NCBI GenBank assembly: GCA_050084515.1 | Contig: CM114272.1 | Span: forward strand, 56,916,001 to 56,980,000 | Source of the DNA: Blasia pusilla | Taxonomy: Eukaryota; Marchantiophyta; Marchantiopsida; Blasiales | Reading direction: 5' to 3' | DNA length: 64,000 nucleotides | Shown: positions 1-10,481 of the stretch, piece by piece | Layout of the letters: the number at the start of each line of letters is the position of its first letter | Numbering within the stretch: position 1 is the stretch's first letter | Program-made: the position numbers and the translations under genes | The notes under the pieces: model-generated | What the model was told of the DNA's origin: nothing | What the model saw: the letters and a program-made list of their open reading frames with translations, nothing else | Database searches by the model: none

Positions 1-1263
1 CCAGGCTTGGAAAAACAAGTAGACATCATAAGACCACTACAAACATCCTTCCATCACTCTCCATGTGAGCCCAATTTTCTTCACATTGCCTCTTTAAGCT
101 AGCACTACAGTAAGCCGGGCAGAGGGATATTATTTTTGGAGGACCATCGGCCGATAATTTGACCAGAATTAGCAATTTCATCTTAATGAAAGGTTCAAAT
201 AAAGACTCTAACTATGGTCTCAATATACTCATGTGCCCTTCAAGGTTTAACTTCTTTGAAGATGTGGTTGACATTATGGATTGTTGACTCTTCTTGCAAA
301 AGGCATTAAATATCCCATCCGATCAATACTCATCCATGAGGGGGTTTTCCACAACATAAAAAATCACTCATCACTGATGGTAGCCGAAGACTTTCATGAC
401 ATCATTGAATGATGTCGGCTCATGAATGGGTGCATAAATTATACCATGGATTGATGTGCGTTTGACAACTTGGTTTCACTATTTTCTCAGCTAGTGAGAA
501 ATATATGCATCAAGAAGAAAATATGATTAGACTGAGACGACAATTGAACGAAAAGGTTGATAAGTGTCAGGAGTAAAGAGGAACTGATGCACCCATGTCC
601 CTTCATTCAGATCCTAAATGTCGGAATCCGACAGGTTGCACCCCTTCCAACCCGTCGGAATCTGATAGGTTGCAACTCTTGCAACCCGTCAGAGTCGATG
701 AGTTGCATCCCTTGCACACAAGCATACCACAACAAAAGAAGGATCTTGACAAGTGATTCCATTCCGCCCTGCATCCCATGAGAATCCGACAGGTTAGGAA
801 TCCGACATGAGAATCCAACAGATAGTAGGAATCCAATTCGTCTCCGAAATACCGTGTTAGAGAATAATGGTGTGATGATAATGGGGGAACGAGGCAAAAG
901 TGAAGAAGCCTTCCAGAATGCCTGAAAAGTTGGACTAACAGGAAAAGAGTGGGATCACTCGAGCATCCAACCTGTCGGAATCCAACAAGTTGCCTGCAAG
1001 GGGTTTAAAATATTGTGACAAGTTGCAACCCGTCGGAATCCGACGGGTTGCAAAATAAACAGCCTCCAATACATAGATCAACACAATCGACAAGAACCAA
1101 AAACAATTCAGCAGGAGTTTACAAAAACCATCATGGTTCAAAAACTTCGTGTCCTTTATTACATCCGAGGAAAGCTCCGAAATGTACATTTGATCTAGTC
1201 TATGATTTCTTGAGCCTCGTCATCTACAAATTTACTCCCAACTCTCCTAGGTTCCTGTACAAA
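1..1263. repeat. Left arm of a 1.25-kb inverted duplication
   Basis: This stretch reappears in reverse complement at 14,731-15,960. Shared landmarks are the start CCAGGCTTGG (15,951-15,960 in reverse), the open frame with NPSESDGLQNKQPP near 1,015-1,100, and the end TCCTGTACAA (14,731-14,740 in reverse). The arms differ by scattered substitutions and small indels. Past base 1,263 they diverge: this arm continues into the M1 gene end, the other into a transposase fragment. The arm starts at the window edge, so it may extend further left. It contains several degenerate copies of the 27-bp palindrome, the best at 1,025-1,051. Confidence 0.85.
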
Positions 1264-1510
1264 AGAAATGTCTTGGGATACAAGTGGTTCCTCTGGCCGA
1301 TTGTAGATGGGGATCAAAAATGTTGGGGAAATGGAGAGCCTTGGCCCCCCCCTAGGTACACCATAACGGTCCCATATAACATGATTTGAGTCCCAACGCC
1401 TTCCTCGATAGTAAATCTTGTATGCTCTACAAGGTGACACCCATCCAGTATCAATATGGGCTTCTTCCTTGGAAAGCACTCAAATCCCTACTCAAAACGC
1501 TTTAGTCAAG

Positions 1511-1920
1511 CTAGGTCCAATAAATCTTTGAACTCATGAAGTCATCGTCCGATAGCTCTTCCAGAAGTACTGTCGACTTTGCCCTACCGATTTTCGGAAT
1601 AGTAGGAAGTGACGATGATGTCACTATTAATGGTGGTCTTGGAATTGGTGCTATTAGCTTTGGAGGATAATTGTATACTCCCACTAGCCTCTCGTAATCC
1701 GCCTTTGCCTCTTTGCAAAGGTCAAAATGTTCTGGCCTTCCCTCAAGGCAAAGAATGTTCCTTCCACTGTGCCAGGCGCCTCTGATACTCGCCCCTGATA
1801 GGCCCACTAAGTCAAAGACCAAGTCATCCATGGATCCATTGGATCCGGGATCTGGAACTCCTAGAAGTTGTGCTCGGGCCTTACAAAGCAGTAGACAAAT
1901 GAGTGGTCCATCTGTGAACA
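1511..1920 (-). pseudogene. M1 exon with methyltransferase motif I (SAM-binding)
   Basis: The open frame reads DLVFDLVGLSGAS, then GRNILCLEGRPEHFDLCKEA. Family knowledge: beta-class amino-methyltransferases (N6_N4_Mtase) end with a Lys-Pro segment, 'GDLVLDPFxGSGTT', and 'GRxxxGIE'. The layout here matches, but DPFxGSGTT has become FDLVGLSGAS (about 1,787-1,816). Compared with M3, M1 has lost the preceding motif X segment (KSPALMQTPIELYLRPG). The LEELSDDD end probably leads into the tail exon at 1,195-1,479 (IDTGWVSPCRAYKIYYRGRR), which I do not recognise. Confidence 0.65.
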
Positions 1921-1989
1921 AGCAGGTGGAAAATAGTGTCAGCAAAAAGAAAAAGCTAGTAGACCGCTGGTCTACTCTCAATATAGTGA

Positions 1990-2572
1990 TATAGTGTGCA
2001 ACCCCTCAGGATCCGACGGTTTGCTCATTTGGCTAGGTAGAAGAGCAACTTGTCGGAGTCCAACGGGTTGCTTTTCAACCCATCATACTAGTCCATAGTG
2101 ATTACCAACCTGTCCGAACTTGGCCTATAGGCCTGATAGAACAGCAAACTGTCTGAGTCTGACGGGTTGTTTTACAACTCTAAGTCGATTTTTTGGCCAT
2201 GAGCAACCCGTCGAAACTCGAAAGGTTGTTGATCTTGCTAGACAGAACCTCCACCTGTCGGAGTTTGATGGTTGGCTTACAATTGAATACAATTGTTCAG
2301 AGTTGAGAAGTTCCTAATATGAGAGCAACCATTCGCTTTCAATGGGTTGCATCACTCCAAAAATATGTGGAAAAGCAGTGCTACTTGCAACCCGTCCGGT
2401 TCCGACAAGTTGCAATCAATAGAGACTTGTTGGTGAATTTGCAACCCGTCGCTTTCAGACGGATTGCAACATCGCGGACATAAGCTATTGGGATCCGATG
2501 GGTCATATGCAGAGATGCAACCCGTCAGAGTCCGACGGGTTGAATTTTTTACCAAACTCCATTCGTTGAAAA
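1990..2572. repeat. Palindrome cluster in the methyltransferase intron of M1
   Basis: At least six degenerate copies of the 27-bp palindrome occur here, the clearest at 2,517-2,543, where the arms differ by one or two bases. On the minus strand, a good splice donor (GTAAGTCC after CAAGTCCGG) lies near 2,585, so the cluster appears to be intronic, between the motif IV and motif I exons. Confidence 0.7.
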
Positions 2573-2637
2573 AGAGGACTTACCCGGACTTGAGTCGTCG
2601 CCAATCTGAGTGGATACTCGTTTTTAATGACCCATGA

Positions 2638-2940
2638 TTACGCCGTCCTCCACTTCAGCAACCTCTTCACACACTGAAGGTTGAAGAGCTCCTCTCCGCT
2701 CCCTCCAGTGAGGACCAAGAAACAACCCTTGTCACTCAAATACGCCTCGGAAAAAGAAAACAACAGAGCGCTCTGGTCGTACAAAAGCGGGACATTCCAG
2801 TTTAGGACAGTGTCAGATGGATTTTTGTCCCAAGAGCGAAACCCAAAAGGAAAATCCGCAATGAGGAGGTCCACTGCCACCTCCTCAACAACCCCAGGCA
2901 CCGTCTAGGGGGCGTGCCCGTTCTGAAGGAGTTTTCGTCC
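2638..2940 (-). pseudogene. M1 exon with methyltransferase catalytic motif IV
   Basis: The frame reads VAVDLLIADFPFGF, then LLYDQSALLFSFSEAYLSD and KGCFLVLTGGS. This is the N-terminal half of a beta-class amino-methyltransferase: a strand ending in D-P-P-[YFW], a helix, then 'L..gG.lvvf'. The catalytic tetrapeptide is DFPF (codons at 2,845-2,856) rather than DPPF or DPPY. M3 has DLPS at the same place, so the second-position proline was probably lost or never present before the copies split. The frame carries on through KWRTA to a TAA. That motif IV precedes motif I in the gene is the diagnostic beta-class order. Confidence 0.65.
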
Positions 2941-3032
2941 CTGCACGGTCAATTTGTCATTGGTAGGTGTCGACTCCTAAGAATTGAAACTCTGCCGCTC
3001 ATCAACAAGATGAGTCAAGTGAATAAGGACAT

Positions 3033-4626
3033 TTATCGTGGTGGTAGTTCCCCTATTCTTGCCCAAGGATGATGGAGTGTATTCCACATCCTTATCTCCT
3101 CCCTTGGAGGAACCAGACGCCTCCCGCTTTCGCTTCTCCCGAGTCTGCTGTCGGCTTGTTGGAGTCTCGTTACTTTAGACTCCACAGGAGTTTTCTTGGA
3201 GGAGGACCTGGTCCGGCTCTCTTGCCCTACTCGCCCAGATGATTCCGCCTCTCGCCTTGAGGACTGAGCCTCTTTTCTTGAAGAGTCGGCCTCGGAATTC
3301 TTCGATCCCCTCGCCTTGGCTTTCAAACCCGCTATGGATTTGTCTTTGGTGATGACGACCTTTGCCACCAACTTTGCTGTCTCAAGGGCTTGCTCCTCTG
3401 CATCTCCTTCGAAAAAATCATCAAGCTTCACGAAGTTTGGAATGTCGTCCCTACCTACGACCATTGCATCATACACCACACGTAGATTTTTTCCTGTAAT
3501 GTCCTCTGGGTCGTTGAAATCCAACCACATTGGACAATTGATAACCTCCCAGTCGGACATGCCGTGTCCCATCTCCATGTCGTACATGGAGAATCCCTCT
3601 CCATCAGGTGGAGAAGCCCACAATTTTCAAGCTGTCGATAATTTTTGCTAGATACCTGGATTCACACAATTGATGAGGTACTTGTACACCATCCGTTGGA
3701 CTGCTCTTTGTCAAGATGACTCGGCCGCCTGGTCCTGAAGATCCCGCTTCTTCTTTGCAAAATCCTGTTTTTTGGCATCTATTTCCTCATCCAGGTCTGC
3801 CTGAGGGAGGATGTGATTCTTGAACATTGTCCTGAATCCTCTATTTTTTTTCGGCTTATCTCTGATGTCATCAAGCCATAGTTCAAAATCTTCTGCAGCG
3901 TCTCGGTTTGTTTCCTTTGGAACTAGCTTAATCTTCTTCAGCTTCGCTTGTAGACCCACAAGCATGGACTTCCCGAGAAGGCGCAACGCGTCCCAGAATG
4001 ACCATTCCCGTAGCCAATGGGAGATCACTGGATCTGAAACTCCTAGAGGGTGGTATGATGCCCGCTTTTGGGCCTCAATGCCCTCGAGACTAATTTTCAT
4101 CAGTCGGATTCGCCTAAACTGGGATATCCCAGATAGCGCAAACCTATGCACGCGGTCCAGAGACACTTTCTCTCCCATCCGACCCTGTGGATCTTCGTCT
4201 CTCTTCCGCTGGCGCTTGATTATTGCCTTGAGCTCCTTGTAAAACTCCGGGCCAAGTTCAGGGTTGAGAATTGCAATGTAACGCTGCATCTTGCTTGCAA
4301 TGTGCATTGTAGCTGTAGATACGGCACTATGAATAAACTTTGCACGTTTCGACGCAGACATGTTCTCCCTTTGCTCCAGTACCAATGAAGCACTCTTCTT
4401 GGTGGCCTAGATCTTTGACCAACATAGGATTGTGACGGCTGCATCTTGGGAAATGAAGTTATTTGCCTAGGTCTTCTTTTTTATTTGAGCTCCCTTCGCG
4501 AGCATCTTATTTAACATATCGTCGCCCAAGAATCCCTTGTACTTTGTCGGGTACATCTTAAGCACCTTCTTCACCCTGTCGCAATTTTGGATCGAGTGGT
4601 GGGTGACGTTCCCCTCATATACAATC
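3033..4626 (-). pseudogene. M1 central helical region
   Basis: Two long frames belong to one coding stretch, with stops in a short gap near 3,630-3,710. The upstream part (3,711-4,385) reads through EFYKELKAIIKRQRKRDEDP, GEKVSLDRVHRFALSGI, WLREWSFWDALRLLGKSM and MFKNHILPQADLDEEIDAKK, ending in a Lys/Asp-rich coiled-coil-like segment. The next part (3,033-3,623) opens LWASPPDGEGFSMYDMEMG and becomes a Ser/Arg/Lys-rich linker before the methyltransferase. I recognise no catalytic domain. Similar proteins may exist in bryophyte predictions, but that is memory only. Confidence 0.6.
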
Positions 4627-5588
4627 CTGCACATCCAAACACAAGGTAAGAATACTGCAAGCTATCGGGTTCCTGCAACCCGTCGGACTCCGACGGGTCG
4701 CAATTCTGTCAACCCATGGGGGTCAAAATGATAGCATAGAGATAAGTGTTGCAACGCGTCGGACTCCAACCAGTCGCAATTCTATCAATCCATCAGGGTC
4801 CAAATCGTAACACAGAGATAAATGTTGCAACCCGTCGGAGTCCGAAGGGTTGCAACACTTATCTTTGTGTTACACTTATTGCAACACTCTTGAAATTTTT
4901 AGAGAGGATTGCAACCCATCAGAGTCCGACGGATTGCACTCTCTTTTTGTGACTCTCAGGTCCAACCGATCGGTTCCTCTTATTCCTTGGTTCCAACCCG
5001 TCAGACTCTGACGGGTTGTAGAATGACTTCCATTCAAATTCGGAGACGAGTTTCCGGATAAAAATTATCCATATCAACCCGTCGGAGTCCGACAGGTTGA
5101 GCAATGGCCCTGTAAAGTTGGAATTGGACGCCTAAAAGCAAGATCTCATACTTCGACCACCTACCCCGGGGGGGAAAATGCAACCCGTTGGAGTCTAACG
5201 AGTTGCTTTCGGCCAAAAGTAAACAAAAAATAGCGGACAGTCTAGCAACTCGTCGGACTCCGACGAGTTGCTTTTAGGCGTCCGATGATTTGTTACCTCT
5301 CATTGTGCAACTCGTCGGAGTCCAACGGATTGAAGAAAAAAGAAATCATGCAGTAATTTTTCCACCCGTCCGTGCTCGACTGGTTTCAATATCCTGGATT
5401 AATCTGGTGTGCTTGTTCATTAGACAACCTGTCGGACTCAGACGGTTTGCTTGACTATGACCTTGACCACAAACATGATGGTGGCAAGAGACTCAAATCA
5501 TTCGTGCCCATCTTTAAGCTTTCCAATTATGCAACCCGTCGTAGTTCAACGGGTTGAAGCAATCAAACTTAAGGATGAGGAAACTTAC
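4627..5588 (-). repeat. Intron of M1 filled with 27-bp palindromes
   Basis: The intron starts with donor GTAAGTTT after ATGAATAC and ends with acceptor TGTGCAG before GATTGTA; the same sites bound the 829-base intron of M3. It holds about ten palindrome copies, including 4,675-4,701, 4,827-4,853 and 5,244-5,270. The last reads GCAACTCGTCGGA plus its mirror CTCCGACGAGTTGC, so a C-to-T in one arm is matched by G-to-A in the other. Confidence 0.8.
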
Positions 5589-6069
5589 GTATTCATTGCA
5601 TGCATTGCCATTTCCACCACTGCCATGTGATGAGGAAATGGATGGAGCACGACTGCCTTCATGCAAAAATGTGCCTCCAATGAATTTGAGCGCTCCTCTA
5701 CAAACAACGTCCACGCCATGTACCTGTGGTTTCATTCCCAGATGAAGAAGTAGAGGTTCCGCATCCAGCTAAATTGGGTTCCTTTAATTGCTCTTCTGAA
5801 CTCCTGATCACTTATTCTCCAGAATGTATCCAACGCCTCCAAGTCCTCTTTCGTCACGAGAGCTTGGGTTCTATGTTCATCGTAAGGGTGAACATAGAAT
5901 GGAGGGAAGTTGTCAACGTAGGATGCAGTCATTGCCGATTGTTTCAGCTTTGCAATATCCTCCTTTGATTGAATTTCACGGATGTACAGACGTACTCCAT
6001 TGTTTGCAATCAATCGAGTGGAATTCTTGGGGCCTTTTGGCCCTCCATTAGTGCCATCTCCTTAACAAT
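5589..6069 (-). pseudogene. M1 exon 2: ParB/Srx-like domain, broken
   Basis: The frame reads FPPFYVHPYDEHRTQALVT, EDLEALDTFWRISDQEFRRA, then FFIWE-stop-NHRYMAW. In M3 the same place is intact FIWDGNHRYMAW, the G-x-HR signature of ParB/sulfiredoxin-fold domains. The signature in M1 is therefore hit by an in-frame TGA plus a 3-base insertion. Splice sites are a GTAG acceptor at 6,070 and a GTAAGTTT donor at 5,588. Confidence 0.6.
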
Positions 6070-7113
6070 CTACCACAATGGGGACCAAGTCAATAAAATA
6101 TACTGTTTTGCCAATAAATTGCATAATGAGCCTTCACATAACCCGAATTTTTCTTACCCGCTCAAAGATTGTGTCGGTGTCCAGGCCCGCCAGCTGCTCT
6201 GGGACAGGAGCCGGCAAGTCCACAGGAAACTCATCAATCCGATAAAGGTCGATTTCTTCCAGCGAGCTCAAAGACAACGAAGACTCTTCTCCTGCTTCTT
6301 TAGACATGTCCACCATCTCCACACTTGCTGTCCTCATGACCTCATCGTCCGTCACTTGAACTTCGGCCGTTTCCTCAGCCGATTTAAGATTCATGGTGTC
6401 CCCAGAACTCATCGGAGATATTTCCTGCATCTCAAGACTCTTTGTTGGATGACCAGGGCTTTCTTCAATGGCGATTGCTTTTTCCCTTCGAGCTTTCGCC
6501 AATTCTGCTCTCCTCACGGAGGCGTCAAGATGTTTCTTCTCGCATTTCTCGTCCGCGACTCTTTTCTTCAAGGCCTTTGATGCCTAAGCCTCGGCGTTTT
6601 TCTTAGCGAACTCCTCCAAAACATTTTTTGCTAGAACCTCTTGCCTGTGCATATCTGCTTCCCTTTCCCACTCCTCTGTTTCTTGTTGCCTTATCTCATT
6701 TTCCGAACGAGGACCTAGAGATGGTGACACAGGAGTACTGATGGACTTGGGAGTGATGCTACCTACCTTGGTTGCTTGTGTTTTCTTTCTTGTCATGGTG
6801 CACGTTGGGTCAGTTCTTCCTCCTCGACAATGTTATCTGCTCCTGTGCATGATAGATCCCTCAAAGCCTTTCGTGATGAAGCGTCGTGACCCTAAACCCA
6901 ACTCTCTTAGCGTTTCGTGATGAAGCGCCGTGACCCTCCAGCGGATGGGCTTGCGAAAATCGAACCCTCGAAGCGTCAGGTGCTAGATCGTCGTAACCTT
7001 CCAACGAAGGGGTGAATGTAACCAAGTTTGGCAGCGGAAAGGTAATGTCAGCTGTTGCAAGGAAGAGCACATGAAATCATGAAATGAAAAACAGAAATGA
7101 GCAAAATCTCAGC

Positions 7114-7122
7114 CTTTTATAC
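7114..7122 (-). promoter_or_regulatory. TATA box of M1
   Basis: On the minus strand this reads GTATAAAAG within AAAGTATAAAAGGCTGAG. The same context is kept upstream of M2 (17,649-17,657) and M3 (25,760-25,768), about 300 bases before the conserved ATG. The 67-bp palindrome array begins about 95 bases upstream of it. Confidence 0.65.
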
Positions 7123-7216
7123 TTTTCGAGCCGTAGAGCTGACCGTTGGCTCGTTGGCTCGTACCGACGGCGACGTTTTGGCCGTTATGGAACTTTGCAT
7201 GTGGGAACTCGGGCAA

Positions 7217-7752
7217 CCCGTCGTAGACCGACGGGTTGCACGCTTCCCTCGTGTTGGGGATGCAAGGCAAGGTATCCAGGAAACCTGTCCGAGACTGATG
7301 GGTTGCACGCATCCCTCGTCCTCGGGTAACAAGGCGAGGTACCCAGGTAACCCGTCGGACACGGACAGGTTGCATGCTTCCCTCGTCTTGGGGTAACAAG
7401 GCGAGGTACCCGCACAACCCGTCAGAGGCTGACAGGTTGCACGCTTCCCTCGTCTTGGGGTAAGAAGGCGAGATACCCAAGCAACCTTTCCGAGACCGAC
7501 GGGTTGCACGCTTCCCTCATCCTCGGGTTTCAAGGCGAGATACCCAGCCAACCCGTCCGAGACTGACGGGTTGCAAGCTTCCCTCATCTTGGAATAATAA
7601 GGCGAGGTACCCGCGCAACCCGTCGGAGACCGATGGGTTGCACGCTTCCCTCATCTTGGGGTAACAAGGTGAGGTAATTGGGCAACCCCTCGGAGACCGA
7701 CGGGTTGCACGCTTCCCTCGTCCTCGGGTAACAAGGCAAAAAAGCATAGTCC
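7217..7752. repeat. 67-bp tandem palindrome array 1
   Basis: There are eight units with an exact 67-base period: the CCC-type start of successive units falls at 7,217, 7,284, 7,351, 7,418, 7,485, 7,552, 7,619 and 7,686. Each unit is a CAACCCGTCGGAGA / CCGACGGGTTG dyad, followed by a spacer containing CGCTTCCCTCGTCTTGGGG and TAACAAGGCGAGGTACCC. Spacers are near-identical, so this is a minisatellite and not a CRISPR array. It lies between the minus-strand TATA of M1 and the plus-strand TATA of T1. Confidence 0.9.
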
Positions 7753-7899
7753 CGAGGCAAGCCGTTGACCTCTGACGGGTAACAAGGTCTACCCTTGGTT
7801 GGACACTTCCCACCATATGGAAAAACTGCACTCACGGTTTGCACGGTTCATTCGACAAGAGAAATTGACGCGAGATCCCCCCCGCAACTCAGTTACCTC

Positions 7900-8160
7900 C
7901 AAAAGGAAAAGCGAGGTTAGGTGCCTTTCCAACCCGTCGCAGTACCCAACGGGTTGCCGTAGCAAATCCATGCAAGGTCTCGTGGATCCTGACTCCAATC
8001 AGACAGGTCAGACAGGCAGGGGGTACCAACCCAATGGACTCCGAAGGGTTGCAAGTTGCGCTCAGACTCTAACAGAAGATGGTACTCTGTGGCTTTGCAA
8101 CCCACGTGTCTGAGTCCCAAAATTTGCAACCCGTCGGACTCCAACAGGTTGCAACAGCAT
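7900..8160. repeat. Additional palindromes between the array and the T1 promoter
   Basis: Single degenerate palindromes occur at about 7,929-7,957, 8,027-8,055 and 8,127-8,154. All have the CAACCC...GGGTTG form, without the 67-base spacing. Counterparts flank T2 at 18,380-18,620. Confidence 0.7.
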
Positions 8161-8244
8161 TGAATCCATTGCGTCAAACAATCTCAACTACCAAATAGCA
8201 TCTTATCAATCAAATTTTGTCAGGAGAATAACGGTCACTATTCA

Positions 8245-8254
8245 CTATAAATTA
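8245..8254 (+). promoter_or_regulatory. TATA box of T1
   Basis: CTATAAATTA is followed by a CATTC/TTATTC pyrimidine-rich stretch and, about 80 bases on, the T start codon (8,334). The same arrangement is found at 18,708-18,717 before T2. With the minus-strand TATA at 7,114 this makes the region a divergent promoter with the palindrome array inside it. Confidence 0.55.
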
Positions 8255-10481
8255 AAATTTCTCATTCTCATTCCCATTCCCATTCTTATTCTTATTCCTA
8301 TTCTCATTATTCACCCTGTGGAATAATCTGGGAATGGATAATTATGTGAAACTCACTTCTGGCAATCATCTAGCGGCCCTTCCTCAATCAAAAATAATTT
8401 GACCTCAAGCTCGTGAGTCTTACATACCAATGAATGAAAATTTCCTCTTAGTGCGATTTCTTCTCCAAATTGGAACAATCTTTGTTTCCAAGGATGTTAG
8501 GGTGGACGGTACGGAGGACGTTGTAGGTGAGATAGTCCAACTAGCGATACCAGACTATAAAGTATGGAATCTCTTACCTCTCGAAAATAGTCAATACAGA
8601 GTTTATGGCTTGCCTCTAAATTCCTCTATTTCCCAAGTAGATGGTGCGGAATTTCCTAGTGCACCGAGCTCTACGTTTGCCACTCCTAGCTCAGTAGATT
8701 CGGCATCGACTCCAACTTCATACATTCGTAACAATATTGTACTTCCTGAAGATATTCTATATGTCGTCAACCTCAATGGATCTATCGGACACCAACCGGG
8801 CCTTGTGTATGCCTAATCGTTCCTCTCACGAATATCAAGCAGTAGTTTGTTGTCGTCTTTGCCCTTTAAAATGTTCAAGCACATTCTTATCGACGAGTTG
8901 CCGCCCACGTACGATGGTAATTGTATTTTTGAGTTGCCTCCACTTGCTGGTCCTGCTCAAAAGAAATATGGAGGACGCTTGAAGGGTATGGACAGAAAGT
9001 CTGATTGTCATCGATGGTGCAAGCTTCAATAGACTAGTGCTTCAATTCCAGATGGTCCTTGGATTGTTTCTCGCCGCCAATGCATTCGAGCCTTGGAGTG
9101 TAGAAGTCCAGGTTGTCCGTATCTAGAGCGCAATGGGCGAGTCAATACGTCGCAATTCCCCCCAAAGAATGCACAAACTCCATATGAGGTCGGTGCGACC
9201 ATACCGTCGGGAGGCCAGCGATGTCCTTATTGTGAGGCATCCCCTTTCTACGTTGGAGCGTGTCCTACATATATATTTTTCATTGTGCACATCTTCATTT
9301 CTACGTCCGAGTACACCTGGCTGGTAGTTCATGTTGGATCCCACATTCATCTTGTTACCGATGCAATTTAGAGACACATCAAGGAGGATGTGGCAAAGAA
9401 AATGGCCGAGGTATATCGAAACTCTCCAGGATCAAAGCCCGGAGTGATGAAGTTAACAAGAGCATCACAAATTTGTGAACAACTGCTTGGAATCCGTAGG
9501 TAGGGCGAGATCACGACTGCTGAGGAGAAACAACTCTGGGAAAATCTCGAATTTCTCACTGATCCTGAATGCTTCCAGAATTCGCTGCCTCAAATGCGCG
9601 TCAAATACGGGTACTGGATGGAAAGACGGCTGAAATGGATGCCATTTCCAGAATCAAGTCCAACTCTAGATTTCCACTTATTCAGAGATGGGAGTTCATG
9701 GGCCAAGGAGGCGAAGGATCCAGGGCTTATATCTTCAAAATATCAACTATAGGGGTGTCGAGAGGCCTCGATCGTATAGATCGAATCAGGAAAGGGGAAG
9801 ATCTTTACGGAAGTTGGGTAAGCTTTGATATTTTCTATAGAGTGCTGAATGGATGGTTGACCATGGGTACTCATGTTTATGACCATGTGGAGAAGGGACT
9901 CAAAATTATATTTGTCTGTGAGGTAAAAGAAGAAGACGTTGGCAGTTTGAAGATGTGTTGGTTACTCTTATTGGAGGTGGTAAAGGAAAATAAAAGGCCA
10001 CCTCCATAAATTTATGGATTCATGGCGGAAAATGCACAACCTGGGTGGATTGCTATGAGGGAAGTGTTCTGGGGTGGAGAGGTTCAACCAGAGAGGGAAA
10101 GGTCGGATGCTTTCCATTGGCAACAATCAGTGACCCGGTACACCAAATCTTGCATCAAGGAGAATAAGAGGATAGAGCATGTCACTCTACTCCAACGTTG
10201 CAAGGACAGAAAAACCTTGAAACAGGCCATGGAGTGCCAAGAAGAACTTCATGGGTGGTGGAGGAAGCATGCAATTGAGGGGAAGTACAAAGAGTTGTGC
10301 TTTTGGCTCTGTTGGTGGACTGTACGAATGAGACAATGGGGAAACTTCATGCGGCAGGTGAGTTCAGTATTTTGTCTTGTCGAGCATGACAAAATACTCA
10401 AGAATTATTTGAAAAGTTGCAGCTCAAGTTGAGAAGCGTGGGCACAATAGGGATTTCAAACCGTAGAAACCAAGCAACCCG

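Larger units (their letters stand above)
1195..6796 (-). pseudogene. M1: decayed ParB/Srx-like plus beta-class methyltransferase gene of the composite element
   Basis: This is a multi-exon minus-strand gene, paralogous to M2 and M3. The start is ATG at 6,796 (MTRKKTQATK), conserved in all three units and about 320 bases downstream of a TATA box. Exon 1 (6,158-6,796) is charged and Glu/Lys/Arg-rich, probably coiled coil, and is interrupted by a TAG at 6,584-6,586. An 88-base GT-AG intron follows (6,070-6,157). Exon 2 (5,589-6,069) is ParB/Srx-like. A palindrome-filled intron spans 4,627-5,588, then come central helical exons (about 3,033-4,626) and the methyltransferase exons (2,638-2,940 and 1,511-1,920). 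The C-terminal tail is open at 1,195-1,479. There are stops in exon 1, in the ParB motif and around 3,650-3,710, so no full product is possible. The inferred ancestor was a nuclear DNA-modifying protein of about 1,000 residues or more. Confidence 0.75.

Noticed and set aside
1015-1389. 124-residue frame on the plus strand
   Set aside because: It starts in a palindrome and runs antisense to the M1 tail exon; the coding signal is on the minus strand.
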